Part shown: positions 12,526-23,382 of the stretch, in pieces
How the letters are laid out: every line of letters begins with the position of its first letter
Position numbering within the stretch: position 1 is the stretch's first letter
Source of the DNA: Cannabis sativa
Lineage: Eukaryota; Streptophyta; Magnoliopsida; Rosales; Cannabaceae
Reading direction: 5' to 3'
Length of the DNA stretch: 64,000 bases
NCBI RefSeq assembly: GCF_029168945.1
Contig: NC_083602.1
Coordinates: forward strand, 61,524,600 to 61,588,599
Notes under the pieces: generated by a model
Databases searched by the model: none
Told to the model about the DNA's origin: nothing
The model's input: the letters and a program-made list of their open reading frames with translations, nothing else
Position numbers and translations under genes: made by a program

Positions 12526-13242
12526 ATGAATCCCATGTTATCACTGTTGACTGAAAACAAGCTGAATGGATCTAACTTTAATAAGTGGAATGAGAACATT
12601 AATATTGCTCTCATAGGAGAAAGTGCCTTGTTTGTTTTAACTGAGCCGTCACCTGAAGTGCCTGGGGACAATGCTTCCAAAGCTGTGAAAGAAAAGTATG
12701 AGCGTTGGCAGAAAAAAAATGACAAAGCTCTATACTTTATGCTTTCTAGCATGGTTGACACCCTCAAAACTCGGTTTTCTAAAACCGAGAAGGCTGCTGA
12801 AGTTATGACGAAGTTAAATGAGCTATTCGGTAAGGCATCACTTCAGTCACGCTTTGACGCGACTAAGAAGTACATTAATGCACGGATGGAACCTCACCAA
12901 AACGTGCGTGACCATGTTCTCCTCATGTCAAGTTATTTCCAAGAAGCCCAGGATCATGGTGCTGAAATGGACAGTGCTACTCAAGTAAGTCTTATCTTGA
13001 ATAGCCTGACTCCAGCATTTCTACCATACACATCAAATTATGTCATGAATAAGAAGGAAATTGACTTTCATGAATTAGTCAATGACCTTCAAACTTATGA
13101 AAATTTGATTGGAGGACCCAAGAAGAAAGGGAGTAAACCTCATAATCCTGGAATAGGTAATGGAACGATGAAACCTGAAGCAAATGTTGCCTCTGCTTCA
13201 AAGCCCAAATCGAAGAAGAAGTGGAAGAACACCAAGGAGTGA
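12526..13242 (+). CDS. Copia-type gag of the gag-only retrotransposon
   Basis: An intact 238-residue frame opens with M-N-P-M-L-S-L-L-T-E-N-K-L-N-G-S-N-F and a conserved Trp (N-K-W-N). This is the plant retrotransposon gag_2/UBN2 fold. A helical capsid region and a basic Lys/Pro/Ser-rich tail follow. A TGA stop at 13240-13242 separates it from a CCHC knuckle in the same frame (13243-13392). The ATG is the first Met after a long untranslated leader and fits the start seen in related gag proteins. The product would assemble particles and package RNA. With no pol in the element, mobility would need enzymes from an autonomous partner. The stop may be a late mutation or a way of making a knuckle-less gag. 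Confidence 0.88.
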   Translation: MNPMLSLLTENKLNGSNFNKWNENINIALIGESALFVLTEPSPEVPGDNASKAVKEKYERWQKKNDKALYFMLSSMVDTLKTRFSKTEKAAEVMTKLNELFGKASLQSRFDATKKYINARMEPHQNVRDHVLLMSSYFQEAQDHGAEMDSATQVSLILNSLTPAFLPYTSNYVMNKKEIDFHELVNDLQTYENLIGGPKKKGSKPHNPGIGNGTMKPEANVASASKPKSKKKWKNTKE

Positions 13243-13392
13243 ACAAAAGCCATGAAGAATAAAAAGGCTGTTCCTTCTGGTGATGCTACACTTAAAGGAA
13301 AGTGTTTCTACTGCAATGAAAAAGGTCATTGGAAATCCCAGTGTCCTAAACTTCTTGCAAAGAAACAAGGTATTTCCATTTATAAACTTTAA
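13243..13392 (+). pseudogene. Gag zinc knuckle (CCHC), separated from gag by an in-frame stop
   Basis: The same reading frame as gag continues through the TGA for about 50 codons and contains C-F-Y-C-N-E-K-G-H-W-K-S-Q-C, a canonical CX2CX4HX4C nucleic-acid-binding knuckle, before ending at TAA (13390-13392). The frame is preserved, so a single base change would account for the split. Confidence 0.85.
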
Positions 13393-15217
13393 GAGTTTTA
13401 GTGAATTATTATCCAATTGGATTTATGATTATGGACTAACTTTGTTTATATGCTTTCTTCTTCTTATAGGCCAATCCACTTGAACTCAATTGAGTTGGAT
13501 CAGAAAGCTGGACCAAGGGTAAAATCGTCCAGATGAAGATGAAGCTCTTCAATTTATTTTTGAATTAATTGTTTTAGTTTAAAGACAATTTGGATTTCAA
13601 ATTTTAGTTAGGGATATTTATCCCTGTTTCTCTCATATTGTTGCAATACATTTTTTTTTATTATTAATAAAGTTTCTTTTATTTTCAAAATCACCATTGC
13701 AATTTATGAGATTGAGCTTCATTTATCTTATCTTCATCAATTATTACCACATTATATTTGTATGTTTATATGTGTAAGTGTTTTTATTATTGATGCAAAT
13801 TCTATAATATTTACAACTCTTCATAGAGTTATATTAAATAAACACTAGAAATTATTTCTATGTTTATTAATAATTGTTAATTCTAATACAATTATTAAGA
13901 ATTTGTTTAATAAAAGGATCTTTTGATCTGATAGGGGTGGAGAAAAGTTAAGAAAACTATGCAGTTCAACGATCTTTTATATCTAATGAACTCTGGATAG
14001 TATTCAACTCCACATAAACTCTATCACACTAAGAGAATCATGATCTTTACAACCTTTAGGGGTGGATCATAATCTCTATATACTTAGGGGTGGAGGTTGT
14101 CCACAAGTACCCTATATGTATATTCTTAGGGGTGGAGTCTATTCCACAATTCCCTATGTAATACATATCTTCTTTAAACATGGAAGTAATATAATGAGTT
14201 AGCTGTTATCAATATAAATTCTTGATCTTGATTGTATGTTCCATTTCGATTTTACTGTTGTAAGTAAAAGTTTGATACCTTTGAAAGTTCTTTGTTAAAG
14301 TTTCACACTACCTTAATTGAGTGGGAGAATTTTAAAGTTCTATACCCATCTTCATTAGGTTGATAATTGTGATAGGTACTTAAGAACACTACTGAAAAAC
14401 AAATCTAACCATTCACATGGATAGGTATAGCTTATCAGAATTATGAGAATAAGATAAAGAACTCTAGTTCAGTCCATTCGAATGACTTGAACCAAGAATT
14501 CTTAATCCTCATAAAATTTTATGGTATCTTTATTTTGATTACTTTATCTCTGGCATGTATTTTTCACTTCAAATACTAGTCTGCTATGTTGATGACTTAG
14601 TCTTGACTTAAAGTTTTAGACTAATACAAAAGTCACAACTAGGTAACTCTCCAAACAATCAGAGGTTAAAAGTATTATTTAACCAGACATCTGCTATTGA
14701 GTGGGAGCTATCTGAGATGTAATCAAATAGGGAACATTAGAAGATATTCAAGAAAGATTTATGAAAGTGATCTATATGTTAGATATTAAGGAACTGTGTA
14801 TCAGTTGTCCTAATATCTCACCAACTCATTTCGATTTCTATGAGATGGTGTTTACTTTGGGGGTGGAGGAATTATTGTATAATAATTCAAGCTCTACCAG
14901 AGAAGAATTATAACTTTGTGTATTCGAAATCCAAGAAAGTTATATCACTGAAGAAAAGTCTACACTGTATTATCTCAATTCCATATTTTAAAATATGAAA
15001 GATATGTCTTCTATTTATTCAGATGTACTTTTAAAACAGTAAAGATTTCAGTATCCCTTGATAAGTAAAGCATATAGTAAAGGATGTTTCATAAGAGTAT
15101 TTATGAACTATTTCCGGAAGTTTGGGTGGATTCAAATATACTACACTTGATCTAAAGATCAAGACATCAGATTGACCTATTTGCGCAGTTTGTTTTATAT
15201 TAGTGCAAGTGGGAGTT
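13393..15217 (+). other. Non-coding 3' region of the gag-only element, where pol is missing
   Basis: No protease, integrase, RT or RNase H motif can be read on either strand. The stretch has five copies of a purine-rich AGGGGTGGA-like motif (13933, 14058, 14086, 14128, and 14859 as GGGGGTGGA). It ends in the likely polypurine tract GCAAGTGGGAGTT (15205-15217) next to the 3' LTR. Confidence 0.75.
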
Positions 15218-17125
15218 TGTTGGATTTTATGCCCTAAATAAAACTCTTTACAATCTGATTAGTTATCAATATAAGAAATTTGAAGTGATTGATGTTTGCA
15301 TGAATTTTACATGCTAATGGTTTAATATGTTAAATATGTTTATTACATTTACACACAAAATCAGTTAAATCCAGATCATATGTTTATTCACAATTACAGT
15401 ATCGTCAACACAGTGGAATGTGATTGTGATCATATGAATCAAAAGACTTGGTCCCTGTTTCATCAGTGTTATTGGATTTACACTAATGTGATAATCAGCG
15501 ATGATGTATACTTACACTTGGAGTAAGTGTTATGTTCTTTCCAGGACATTAGTAAAGTATACTAGTTTCGAATGTATGGAGAATACATTGGACTGGACCG
15601 ATATTGCAACTAAGTTAAGATATTACAAACTTACCGTTATACATATCTTTCCAAGTCAATATCAGTAGTTGATCTTAAGATTAAAAGAATCTAAATCCTG
15701 ATATGCTTAGGCTCAACTCAGGAGTGCTATTCATGTTCTTTGATTTATTAGTTAAGCCTACTTTTGGGTCAGGGTGATACGTATATTTTGGGAACATGAT
15801 AGTATGATTGAGTGGGAGTCTTTGAACATAAATATGGAATCTATAGCTTCTACCGGTGTATAGAAGTCAAGTGATGATTCCCTTCGAGCTTAGCAAATAG
15901 AAGTAAATGGATGAGCTCTTGTTTAACTGACTAATTATTAGATCACTAAACACCATTTACAGGTAGCTAAGTGTTTTAAGGGGCAAAATACATTGAGGGG
16001 TGAGAACGGTAAAGAAATCCCATCTCGATGTAGATCATCTATATAGAGGATCTTTAAATCACAATAAGATTATAACAATGGTTAAATGAGATAGCATATT
16101 GATATCGTGGAACATACAATATGCTCTATATAAGTCTGAGAGTGCAATTCTAAGTTCTAAGAGTGGATTCAACGAAGAATTAATAACTAGGAATTTACTT
16201 GGTAAATTTGGTTCACTTATTGGAAGCTCAGCATATAGATCCATGGTCCCCATTCTAGTTGAGAACATTCTGCTTGTAAGACTCATTAATTGATTCGTGA
16301 TTGATCAATTATAATTCTAAAGTTAGACTATGTCTAATTTTATGAATTTTCACTAAGCAGGGGTGAAATTGTAAAGAAAAGAGATTCTAGGTTTATTTAT
16401 TTATTAATGGACTTTATATGTCTAATTAATAATTAAATTAAATGACAATATTATTTAATAATCTATTTTAGTTATTAAATAATTTGTTTTGGCATCTAAA
16501 AGGTTAGAATTGGAAAATTGACGTTTTTGAGAAAATAGAGATAAAATTTGATAAAACTGCAAAATCAAGTGAGGCCCAATACAACACCATGGCCGGCCAC
16601 TTAATGTGGGATTTCAAATTAATATTTTCATTATTTTAATGCCAAATAATTCCTAACCTAAACCTAGTAGTTGCCTATAAATAGAAAGTGATGGCTCAGT
16701 CACAACACATGCTTTCATTAGTAATCTGACAGAAATTTCTCTCTTCAGAAAAACTGAGTCTTCCCCACTTTCTATACCTGGCCGAAACCCTCTCTCCTCT
16801 TTTCTCCTTCATCAATTTCGACCCTAGTGAAAGAGTAAGTGCCCACACACAGCAAGCAGTAACTAAATCATAGATTGGAAGACTGTGAAGGATCAAACTT
16901 GAAGAAGAAGGACATTCGGGCTCAGATCTTGATTATACTCTGCTACAGAAAGGATACAAGGGTTAGAGATCTGAGTGGAAGGAGACATTAATTCCGCTGC
17001 ATCAATGTAAGGTTTTCTTAACTCTATATGTGTTTATTTTATCGTTTTAGAAAGTTCATATTTAGGGTGTTTAAACAACATACTTGTGAGTAGATCTAAG
17101 ATCCTGGTAAAATAAATTTCCAACA
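15218..17125 (+). repeat. 3' LTR of the gag-only element
   Basis: 1908 bp, nearly identical to 5655-7561 (about 14 substitutions and one indel by eye). It is followed by the target duplication ATGCT at 17126-17130. Short open frames within it (for example 16059-16293) recur identically in the 5' LTR and are not genes. Confidence 0.95.
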
Positions 17126-17255
17126 ATGCTTGCTCTGTGTTTGAGAGAATGACTAATAGGGATTTGGTTTCTTGGAATGCGATAATTGGTGGGTATGATG
17201 TTCAGGGTTACTCTGAGGATTCGTTTAGAGTGTTTTGTTCATTGATGAGAGAAGG
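17126..17255 (+). pseudogene. PPR protein fragment (right part), continuing from 5654
   Basis: After one copy of the target duplication is removed, the frame continues directly from the left fragment: C-S-V-F-E-R-M, then R-D-L-V-S-W-N-A-I-I-G-G-Y, the classic PLS-type PPR 'VSWNAMI' motif. It runs to about L-M-R-E-G-N and then degenerates at a T-rich tract near 17265. The smooth join confirms that the LTR element landed inside a PPR coding sequence. Confidence 0.85.
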
Positions 17256-17437
17256 TAATTTAAGATTTTTTTTTTTTTGTTAAATTTCTTAAACAGCTAT
17301 GCATAAAGACTTTGCCACTCTCTTATTTCTTTGGTTCAACATTTTTGGACTAACATGCATTTGCCAGCTCTGTAATTTGATTCTCAGTCAATCATATGTT
17401 GACAGGATGTATATAAATAATATATGTACATATAATG
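17256..17437. other. Short spacer after the PPR fragment
   Basis: A poly-T tract and mixed sequence with no supported feature. The open frame at 17299-17490 has no recognisable domain. Confidence 0.3.
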
Positions 17438-17644
17438 TTATAAATAATAGGGTATGGGCGGCGAGTCAGAGTAGCGGACCAAAAATTTGATGGCCTTGAG
17501 GAGGCGTGGGTAGATTTCTACTTCGGTTGAGTTGATCGCCCTTTGAATGAGGGCCCTGACCTTCCCACGGATGATGTTTTGGGGCAAAATGAAAATAGGA
17601 ATGGGATTTCGGAGGCGGAAGAGGCGGTGATGGTTTAAGAGCAT
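17438..17644 (-). pseudogene. N-terminal coding fragment facing the PPR fragments (possible PPR gene start)
   Basis: On the minus strand, a CT-rich 5'UTR (the right inverted-repeat arm) and a (CTT)n tract lead into an ATG. A 68-codon frame follows, with M-L-L-N-H-H-R-L-F-R-L-R-N-P and many Arg, Leu and Ile residues and few acids at the start, like an organelle-targeting N-terminus. It ends at a stop near 17438. The same 5'UTR on the left side is fused to a PPR middle segment, so this may be the true N-terminus of the broken PPR gene. That link is inference. Confidence 0.4.
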
Positions 17645-17677
17645 GGTGAGAATGGAAGAAGAAGAAGAAGAAGAAGA

Positions 17678-17957
17678 AGGGGTTCTGTCGAGATTCGAGA
17701 AGAAAGAGAAAGAGAAAGAAAAAGAAAAAGAGAAAAAAAAAAGACTTTTTTTTTTTAATTTTTATAAATTGTTTTTTTTAATATTTATAATTATTTTTTA
17801 AAATTAAATTTACGAGGACCACTAAAAATTTGCCACGTGTACAACTGTGTACACGTGGACAGTCCACCGTGGCACCTAACTGTGATTTTTGGACGGAGGT
17901 GTGCAGAGCAAAACGGAACCAGGGTTTAGGTAGTTTAGCCGCCAATATCCCATTTTT
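17678..17957. repeat. Right arm of the inverted repeat (matches 5069-5399 in reverse)
   Basis: Shared blocks, read inverted, include the CCGTGGCACCTAACTGTG, GGACGGAGGTGTGCAGAGC and GTTTAGCCGCCAATATCCC segments, the GTGTACACGTGGACAGTCC block and the CT/GA-rich tract. The arms differ by point changes and small indels, so the duplication is not very recent. Confidence 0.78.
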
Positions 17958-18044
17958 AAATATCTCTAAGGATTATAAAGTTTTTTTTTATACAAAAGTA
18001 CAAATTATTTTTTATTTTTTAAATAACTGATTAATTGTACCACC

Positions 18045-18125
18045 GAGTGTGTGGTGTAGTTGGTTGGAATACTTTGCATAAGATTTCTCATTTGATTATT
18101 CTTGAGAGTTTGAGTCCCATGATGA
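18045..18125 (+). repeat. tRNA-like head with A and B boxes (possible SINE)
   Basis: TGGTGTAGTTGG (18052-18063) fits the RNA polymerase III A box, and AGTTTGAGTCC (18107-18117) fits the B box, with spacing close to that in tRNA-derived SINEs. The sequence does not fold as a working tRNA by eye and has no anticodon arm that I can assign. The 3' limit and target duplication were not found. Confidence 0.4.
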
Positions 18126-18199
18126 CACTTATCTTGGGCATTATAAATTGTGCTATTTTAGTAATAAGAAACTTTTGAAGATTCAACAAATGAGTCAAT

Positions 18200-19601
18200 T
18201 GACGAGTGCATATTTGTACACTCATTCTTAGTCAATTATTAGATGAATTAGTATTTATTTTTGTATAGATTTGATGTGTTTTCTCCAAGTGTGTAGGTTT
18301 GTGTTGAAAAGACATTTTGTGATGGATTGAGATCTTTGAGCCCATTTTTTACAATGATTTCATTATTTTCTCGAAGAGCTTATGAAACCCAAAATGATAG
18401 AGCTCGTTCCCAGCTTTCTAAAACATGTTAAATCATCTCATTTGGAGTCTGGATGCAAAAGTTATGCATGATTTATTGAGCAAGGTCGAAGTAGAAAAAT
18501 AGCGACAAAAAATAGCATGTGGCTATAACGCCCAAATTGCTGCGCTATAGCATCGAATCTGAAAAAAATTATATTTTTTGCGTTAAAACAAAGCCTCAAG
18601 GAGTACCGCATGGCGCGATAGTGCAATACTTATCTTTTTTTATATATATATTTTTTAATTCTAATGAGATTCATCTATCTTTTTTTGGCCTATATAAAGA
18701 AGGAGATAAATTAAATTTAGTGACGATTGGAGAGATAGAAACAAGCAACTTTGAGATTAGAAAACACATTGAAGAGTGAGAGAAAAGAGATTCAAAGCAA
18801 TCATCATCAACTTTCATCATTAAGAGTTTTTTTTCTTCTTCTTCTTTGTTCTTTGTTTAGTTATTTAATTATGAACATGATTATTGTAGTTATTATGTTT
18901 GTGATTATAAACTAAACACTCATTCTAGAGTGTTGATGAAACTATTTTAAATTATGAATTTAAGTTTTTAGATTATTCTCATATTTGTTCTTGTTATTTG
19001 TTTATGCAATTTTGTGCTAATTATCATCTTCTTAATGCTTGATCACCATTAATTAGTATAGAAATTTTAGGTCTTACACTTGAGAGAGGATATCTAAAAT
19101 TGAACTTAGAATTACATGACATAGGAAAAGTGTGAGATTGAGAGATTCCACTAATTCTATTAGTTTCATTTAAAGAGAATCATATTGCTTTATGAGTGCT
19201 TATTTGATTAACATTGAATAGAGATATCGTGTTAGTTAATTTAAGTTAAATCTATCATCGCTCGAGAGAGGTTAATAGCTTACATTAGGATTCTTGAAAT
19301 TACAAATTATAGGATAAATTAGGATAATCAGTAAATTGAGATTCATAATTTGAAATAGGGAAATCAATGCTCTAGGTTTTTACTTTTTGATTAAAAATCA
19401 TTATTTGTCTATTTATTTTTCCATTTATCTTATTATTTGATTCTTAATTATAATTTACTTTGTGTAATCTAATTAAAGTATACAATTAAAAAGTATAATA
19501 ATTAGTAAAATTTAATAATAAATTCCTGTGGGTTCGACAATCTTTTTAGTATTAAAACTACTATAACAACATGGTATGCTTGCAGTAAAAATTGTGTATC
19601 A
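18200..19601 (+). mobile_element. Solo LTR with target duplication TCAAT
   Basis: 1402 bp from TGACGAG to TATCA, flanked by TCAAT at 18195-18199 and 19602-19606. A CCTGTGGGTTCGACAATC phrase near its 3' end is shared in type with the solo LTRs at 8669-10022 and 58483-59685. The short open frame at 18519-18779 has no domain and is part of the LTR. Confidence 0.85.
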
Positions 19602-19940
19602 TCAATGTAATAAGAAAATTTTAAAACTTCACATTAATGTGTTAAATATGATGTTGATAATACTTCATGTTTCTGTTAATACTTTGAATATGACATACAA
19701 TCTTAAAACAACTGCTGTGCAACTAATGAGTTGCTCATTGCAAAGAAGGAGGTATTGTTTGTTGTTATTGTGTAACTTGTGTTGCTGACCATGTTCACAC
19801 ACAATGGATACCTTATGAAGCAAGGTTCTTTTAGTTTTACTTGTATGTAGAAGAATAAGATTAGATCGTCATTTATCCTCAATGGTTGGTATCCTTCTTT
19901 CACTTGGTATTTCAGTTACAATGGAATGTTTTCTTGGTTG

Positions 19941-20720
19941 TGTTGACCGAGATTTTCGGCAACTAATAAAATATTATAAAATTATTGAGCTGTAAGAAAG
20001 TGAGAGAAAGATTTTTACGTGGTTGGGGCGTTAATGAGCCTTAGTCCACGAGTCTTTTTTATTTATGGATGTATTTAATACAGAGATTAAACTTGGGAGA
20101 ATTTCACCCTTATAAATACAGAGAATGTTCTTGGTGAGTATTTACTCTACTTGCTCATATGCAGCCCAAGATTCTCGATCCTATTTAATGAGCTTTGAGG
20201 GGGTATTTATAGTGTTTTTGGTGGGGTAATCCCTAGAATTGTCCTTACAAGTGTATCTGTAAGTATCCATAAAGTTGGGTATTCCCAATGAATATACCAT
20301 GGGTAATGCATGGTCAAATCCCTAGGTGCTGTAGGGTTTTTATGTGGAATGTCCTTATTGCCTTTTGATTGACGTGACTCTTCACAGTGTAGCCGTCGCT
20401 AGACTTAAATGATCATTACTGTGGCGCTGCTGGTTGGAGGTTGTGCCGTCAGACTTTATTGCGTGTAGCAGTCCCAACACGCTTCCTCCCATGCGACATT
20501 TAATGCGACTTGATTGCTCAGGAGAAACCTGACACCTCGCGGAGATGCCTTAGCGTTATGCGAGCTTCCGGGAGCACCTTGAGTTCCATGTGCCTTCTCC
20601 GGGACCTATGTCCGGGACGTTACCTTATGGCATAAAAGACTTAGCAAACAATGTGAATTGCTTGACCCACGTGTCCCTGTCCGGTTGGTCCACGTATATT
20701 GGGCAAAATTAGGGGCAACA
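19941..20720 (-). mobile_element. Solo LTR with target duplication GGTTG (minus orientation)
   Basis: 780 bp, TGTTGACC...GGCAACA, with GGTTG at 19936-19940 and 20721-20725. The minus strand carries a TATA-like CTATAAATACC at about 20203-20213. The ACGTGG...TAGTCCACG phrase near its left end also occurs in the Copia LTR at about 2365-2400, in the same position relative to U5, which supports the orientation. Confidence 0.88.
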
Positions 20721-20725
20721 GGTTG

Positions 20726-22900
20726 CATTCCAATACCTGTTTCAACTTGTGTACTAGTTCTTCATATTTGCAATCTATTAAAATGTATTGGCCAGTAGCT
20801 TTGTAATTTACATAATTTATTCCTTGATCAAACTATCCATTGCAAAATATGAGAAATGAAATTACGTCTTTTTTCTGACAGTTTGAAAATTTAAGCATTG
20901 TAAGTCAACTATGGGATAACTGTCATGAAACTGTAGTGCAATAAATATATTTGTTGTGAGGCAACAGATATTAAGCCTTAAAACAACTAATAATGCACCT
21001 ATGTAATACAAACAAAACTTATCACAATCGAGTTTTCTCTGTACGAGTCGTGTATTGCCAATTCTAAGCGCTATTTTTTTTAAATAATAATATTGTAGTA
21101 GCACAACTATTATTCAACCAATATACAACTTAAATGCAACTATAAATTGAAAATTTGAATGAGCATTATCATGAAAAAATTTGTCAGTATTTTTTTTATC
21201 ACTGATCAACAATCAATTGTACCTTAATATTATTTTAATATTATTATGTGAAGAAACAACTGTTAGAATTCCATACACTAACTTTATATCAACTAAGTGA
21301 ATATATTAATAAAACTAACCATGCTAAATATTTTTTTTTTAAAGAGCTTTGTGTTGGATTGTGGATATAAAACACCTGCAAATATCATAAAAACTATTGT
21401 ATCATTGACAGTTTGTAATTATTGATATGTCTAGTTTCAGAGCGTTAGTAAAATATTAATGCAACATCAATGTAACTACGTAGAAACTTAAGAACTAGAA
21501 CAATATTTCTATGTATGTGGCTCTGTATGAATTTAAATTTTCTTTGTTATTTGTGATTTGATATGACTAAATCCACCATTGAAAATCTGGAAAACAACGT
21601 TAATGCAACAGGAGAAATATTAGCTAGTATATTGATACATTTTTTTTTTTCGATTTATACCCGTTTTGGATTGATCAGGATCTCCAAATCTATTTCAGAC
21701 AGATCTACATTTTATGAATATGAAAATTGATATTAGGAAGATTAGTTTTTTGTGATTTTAATCATAACTCAGGGTTGAATTTTAGTTTCGAACTAAATTT
21801 TCTACCCGATTTTGCATAAATGTGAAATTGTATGTGTTTAGATTTCTTACGGTCTTCTTTTCAGGTGAAGTCGCTGAAATTTATGGTGATTCTCTGTCTA
21901 GCTTGGTTTCTTTTCAGTTGGCCTGCTGGTTTGGTTGTTGGAAGCTGTCATTGTTAAAGAAGGCGGTTCGTGAGGCTGAATGGTTAGAGCAAGATGTAGT
22001 TTTGTAAATTTATGTTGTTGGGCTGTATAAATATTTATAGGGCCTACCCGATATATTTATGTGATATTTTTGCCATTTTAATAGAGAAACTTACAAAAAT
22101 ACTGGAATTTGGGTTAACTTTTACAAAAATACTGACACGGAATTTTTTTCTCAATAATACTGTGTTTTTATAAAACAACAGTGGGACACAAAATAGAACA
22201 ACTAAAAACAACAATGGAACAACTGATAAACAACCGTAGAACAACAGTAAAAACTTAACACAATACACAGTATAAAACTTACACAAATTTTTTTAAAAAA
22301 ACACAGTATTTTTGAAAAAAATTCATCCCACAATAAAAAAGTAAGAAAAATAAGAATTTCAGTATGTGGTGTAAATAATTCTTTTAATAGAGGAAATTAT
22401 ATTGTATACCCACTTTACTTTATTTGTTTTAATTTTTACTTTGATTTCCATATTCTTTAAGATACACCCACTTTTATAGATGATGTCCTATTATACTCTT
22501 TAGGTTGATGTAAATTATGTGCTAAATTTAAATAAAAGGTGAGGGTATATTAGGCAAATTACTCACAATAGTGGGTACTTTTTATATATTTTTACAGTTT
22601 TCTATAAAAATAACAAAAAAACTATGTAAAAGTATCATGAAAATAACATCAAAATAACAACAAAAGATAACATATAAATAACAAAAAATTAACAAGAATA
22701 CAACATAAAAGACGGTATTTTCTGTAAATAAAATAAAAAAAATATTTAAAATTTATATAAAACCGTATTTTTATAATTTGTGTTTTTTTTGTGAATTTGT
22801 GAAATAACCTCTGTAATAAATACATGAAAAAAGCCCAATTTAATTTAATCTCAAACTTCTGTAATTTTTAATAATTTCGGTTTTTTTTTTTTTGAAATAT
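20726..22900. other. AT-rich intergenic DNA with low-complexity repeats
   Basis: No supported gene. Around 21840-22010 a GC-richer patch gives a short open frame (60 codons) without a known domain. Around 22090-22330 and 22560-22760, ACAACA- and AACAAAA-rich sequence with ACAAAAATACTG phrases looks like decayed short repeats. Confidence 0.35.
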
Positions 22901-23045
22901 CTTTAAGCTATCTTAAATAGGTGGGTACGGATAGAGAAGAGGGAGAGAAAAGTAAGTAGCTGTGTATGAAATGAGTTGAGCTCGCCCCAAGCCTTTTTGT
23001 TTCCCGGTGGGGTTACCCGAAATATCAGGATCGTGCAGATTTCGA

Positions 23046-23051
23046 CACGTG
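23046..23051 (+). promoter_or_regulatory. G-box (CACGTG) upstream of the TFIIA gene
   Basis: ACACGTGG core about 335 bp before the ATG and about 30 bp ahead of a TATA-like element. G-boxes bind bZIP and bHLH factors. Confidence 0.5.
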
Positions 23052-23078
23052 GACCCACGCTTATAATCGGATGCAAAC

Positions 23079-23087
23079 CTATTTATA
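23079..23087 (+). promoter_or_regulatory. TATA-like box of the TFIIA gene
   Basis: CTATTTATA precedes a pyrimidine-rich (CT)n initiator-like region at about 23115-23150, giving a predicted 5'UTR of about 250-270 bp. Confidence 0.5.
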
Positions 23088-23382
23088 TTCCACTCTTTAT
23101 TCCTCTTTTCTGGTCCGCCCTCTCTCTCTCTCTCTCTTCTCTCTTTCTTCCTCAACGTCGTTCTTGTTTCTCACTCCTGTATCCTCAAACCCTAGAACCC
23201 TTCTCCCCTCCATCCTTGACCCGATTTCATGATTCGGTTCTTTAACACCTTAGATTTTCTCTCCTGAGCATTTACTTTCCCATTCTGTTTCCCGGAGAAA
23301 ATCCAGCTTGGATTCGTTATTTTCCGAAACATCGTCGGAGTAGTAGGAGGAGGCGGTGGAGGAAGGAATCATCGAGAGATAA

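Larger units (their letters stand above)
5655..17125 (+). mobile_element. 11.5-kb gag-only (non-autonomous) Copia-type LTR retrotransposon in a PPR gene
   Basis: The boundaries are exact. LTRs at 5655-7561 and 15218-17125 both run TGTTGG...CCAACA, and the 5-bp target duplication ATGCT occurs at 5650-5654 and 17126-17130. The internal region has a primer binding site, a ~5-kb untranslated AT-rich leader (carrying a nested solo LTR), one gag with a CCHC knuckle, and ~1.8 kb of non-coding DNA before a purine tract. No protease, integrase or reverse transcriptase is visible. Gag-only long-terminal-repeat elements are known in plants and depend on enzymes supplied in trans. By eye the LTRs differ at about 14 substitutions and one indel in 1907 bp, so the insertion is fairly recent. 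Confidence 0.93.

Noticed and set aside
22913..23245. Open frames on both strands upstream of TFIIA
   Set aside because: They cover the promoter and CT-rich 5'UTR of TFIIA and lack homology.
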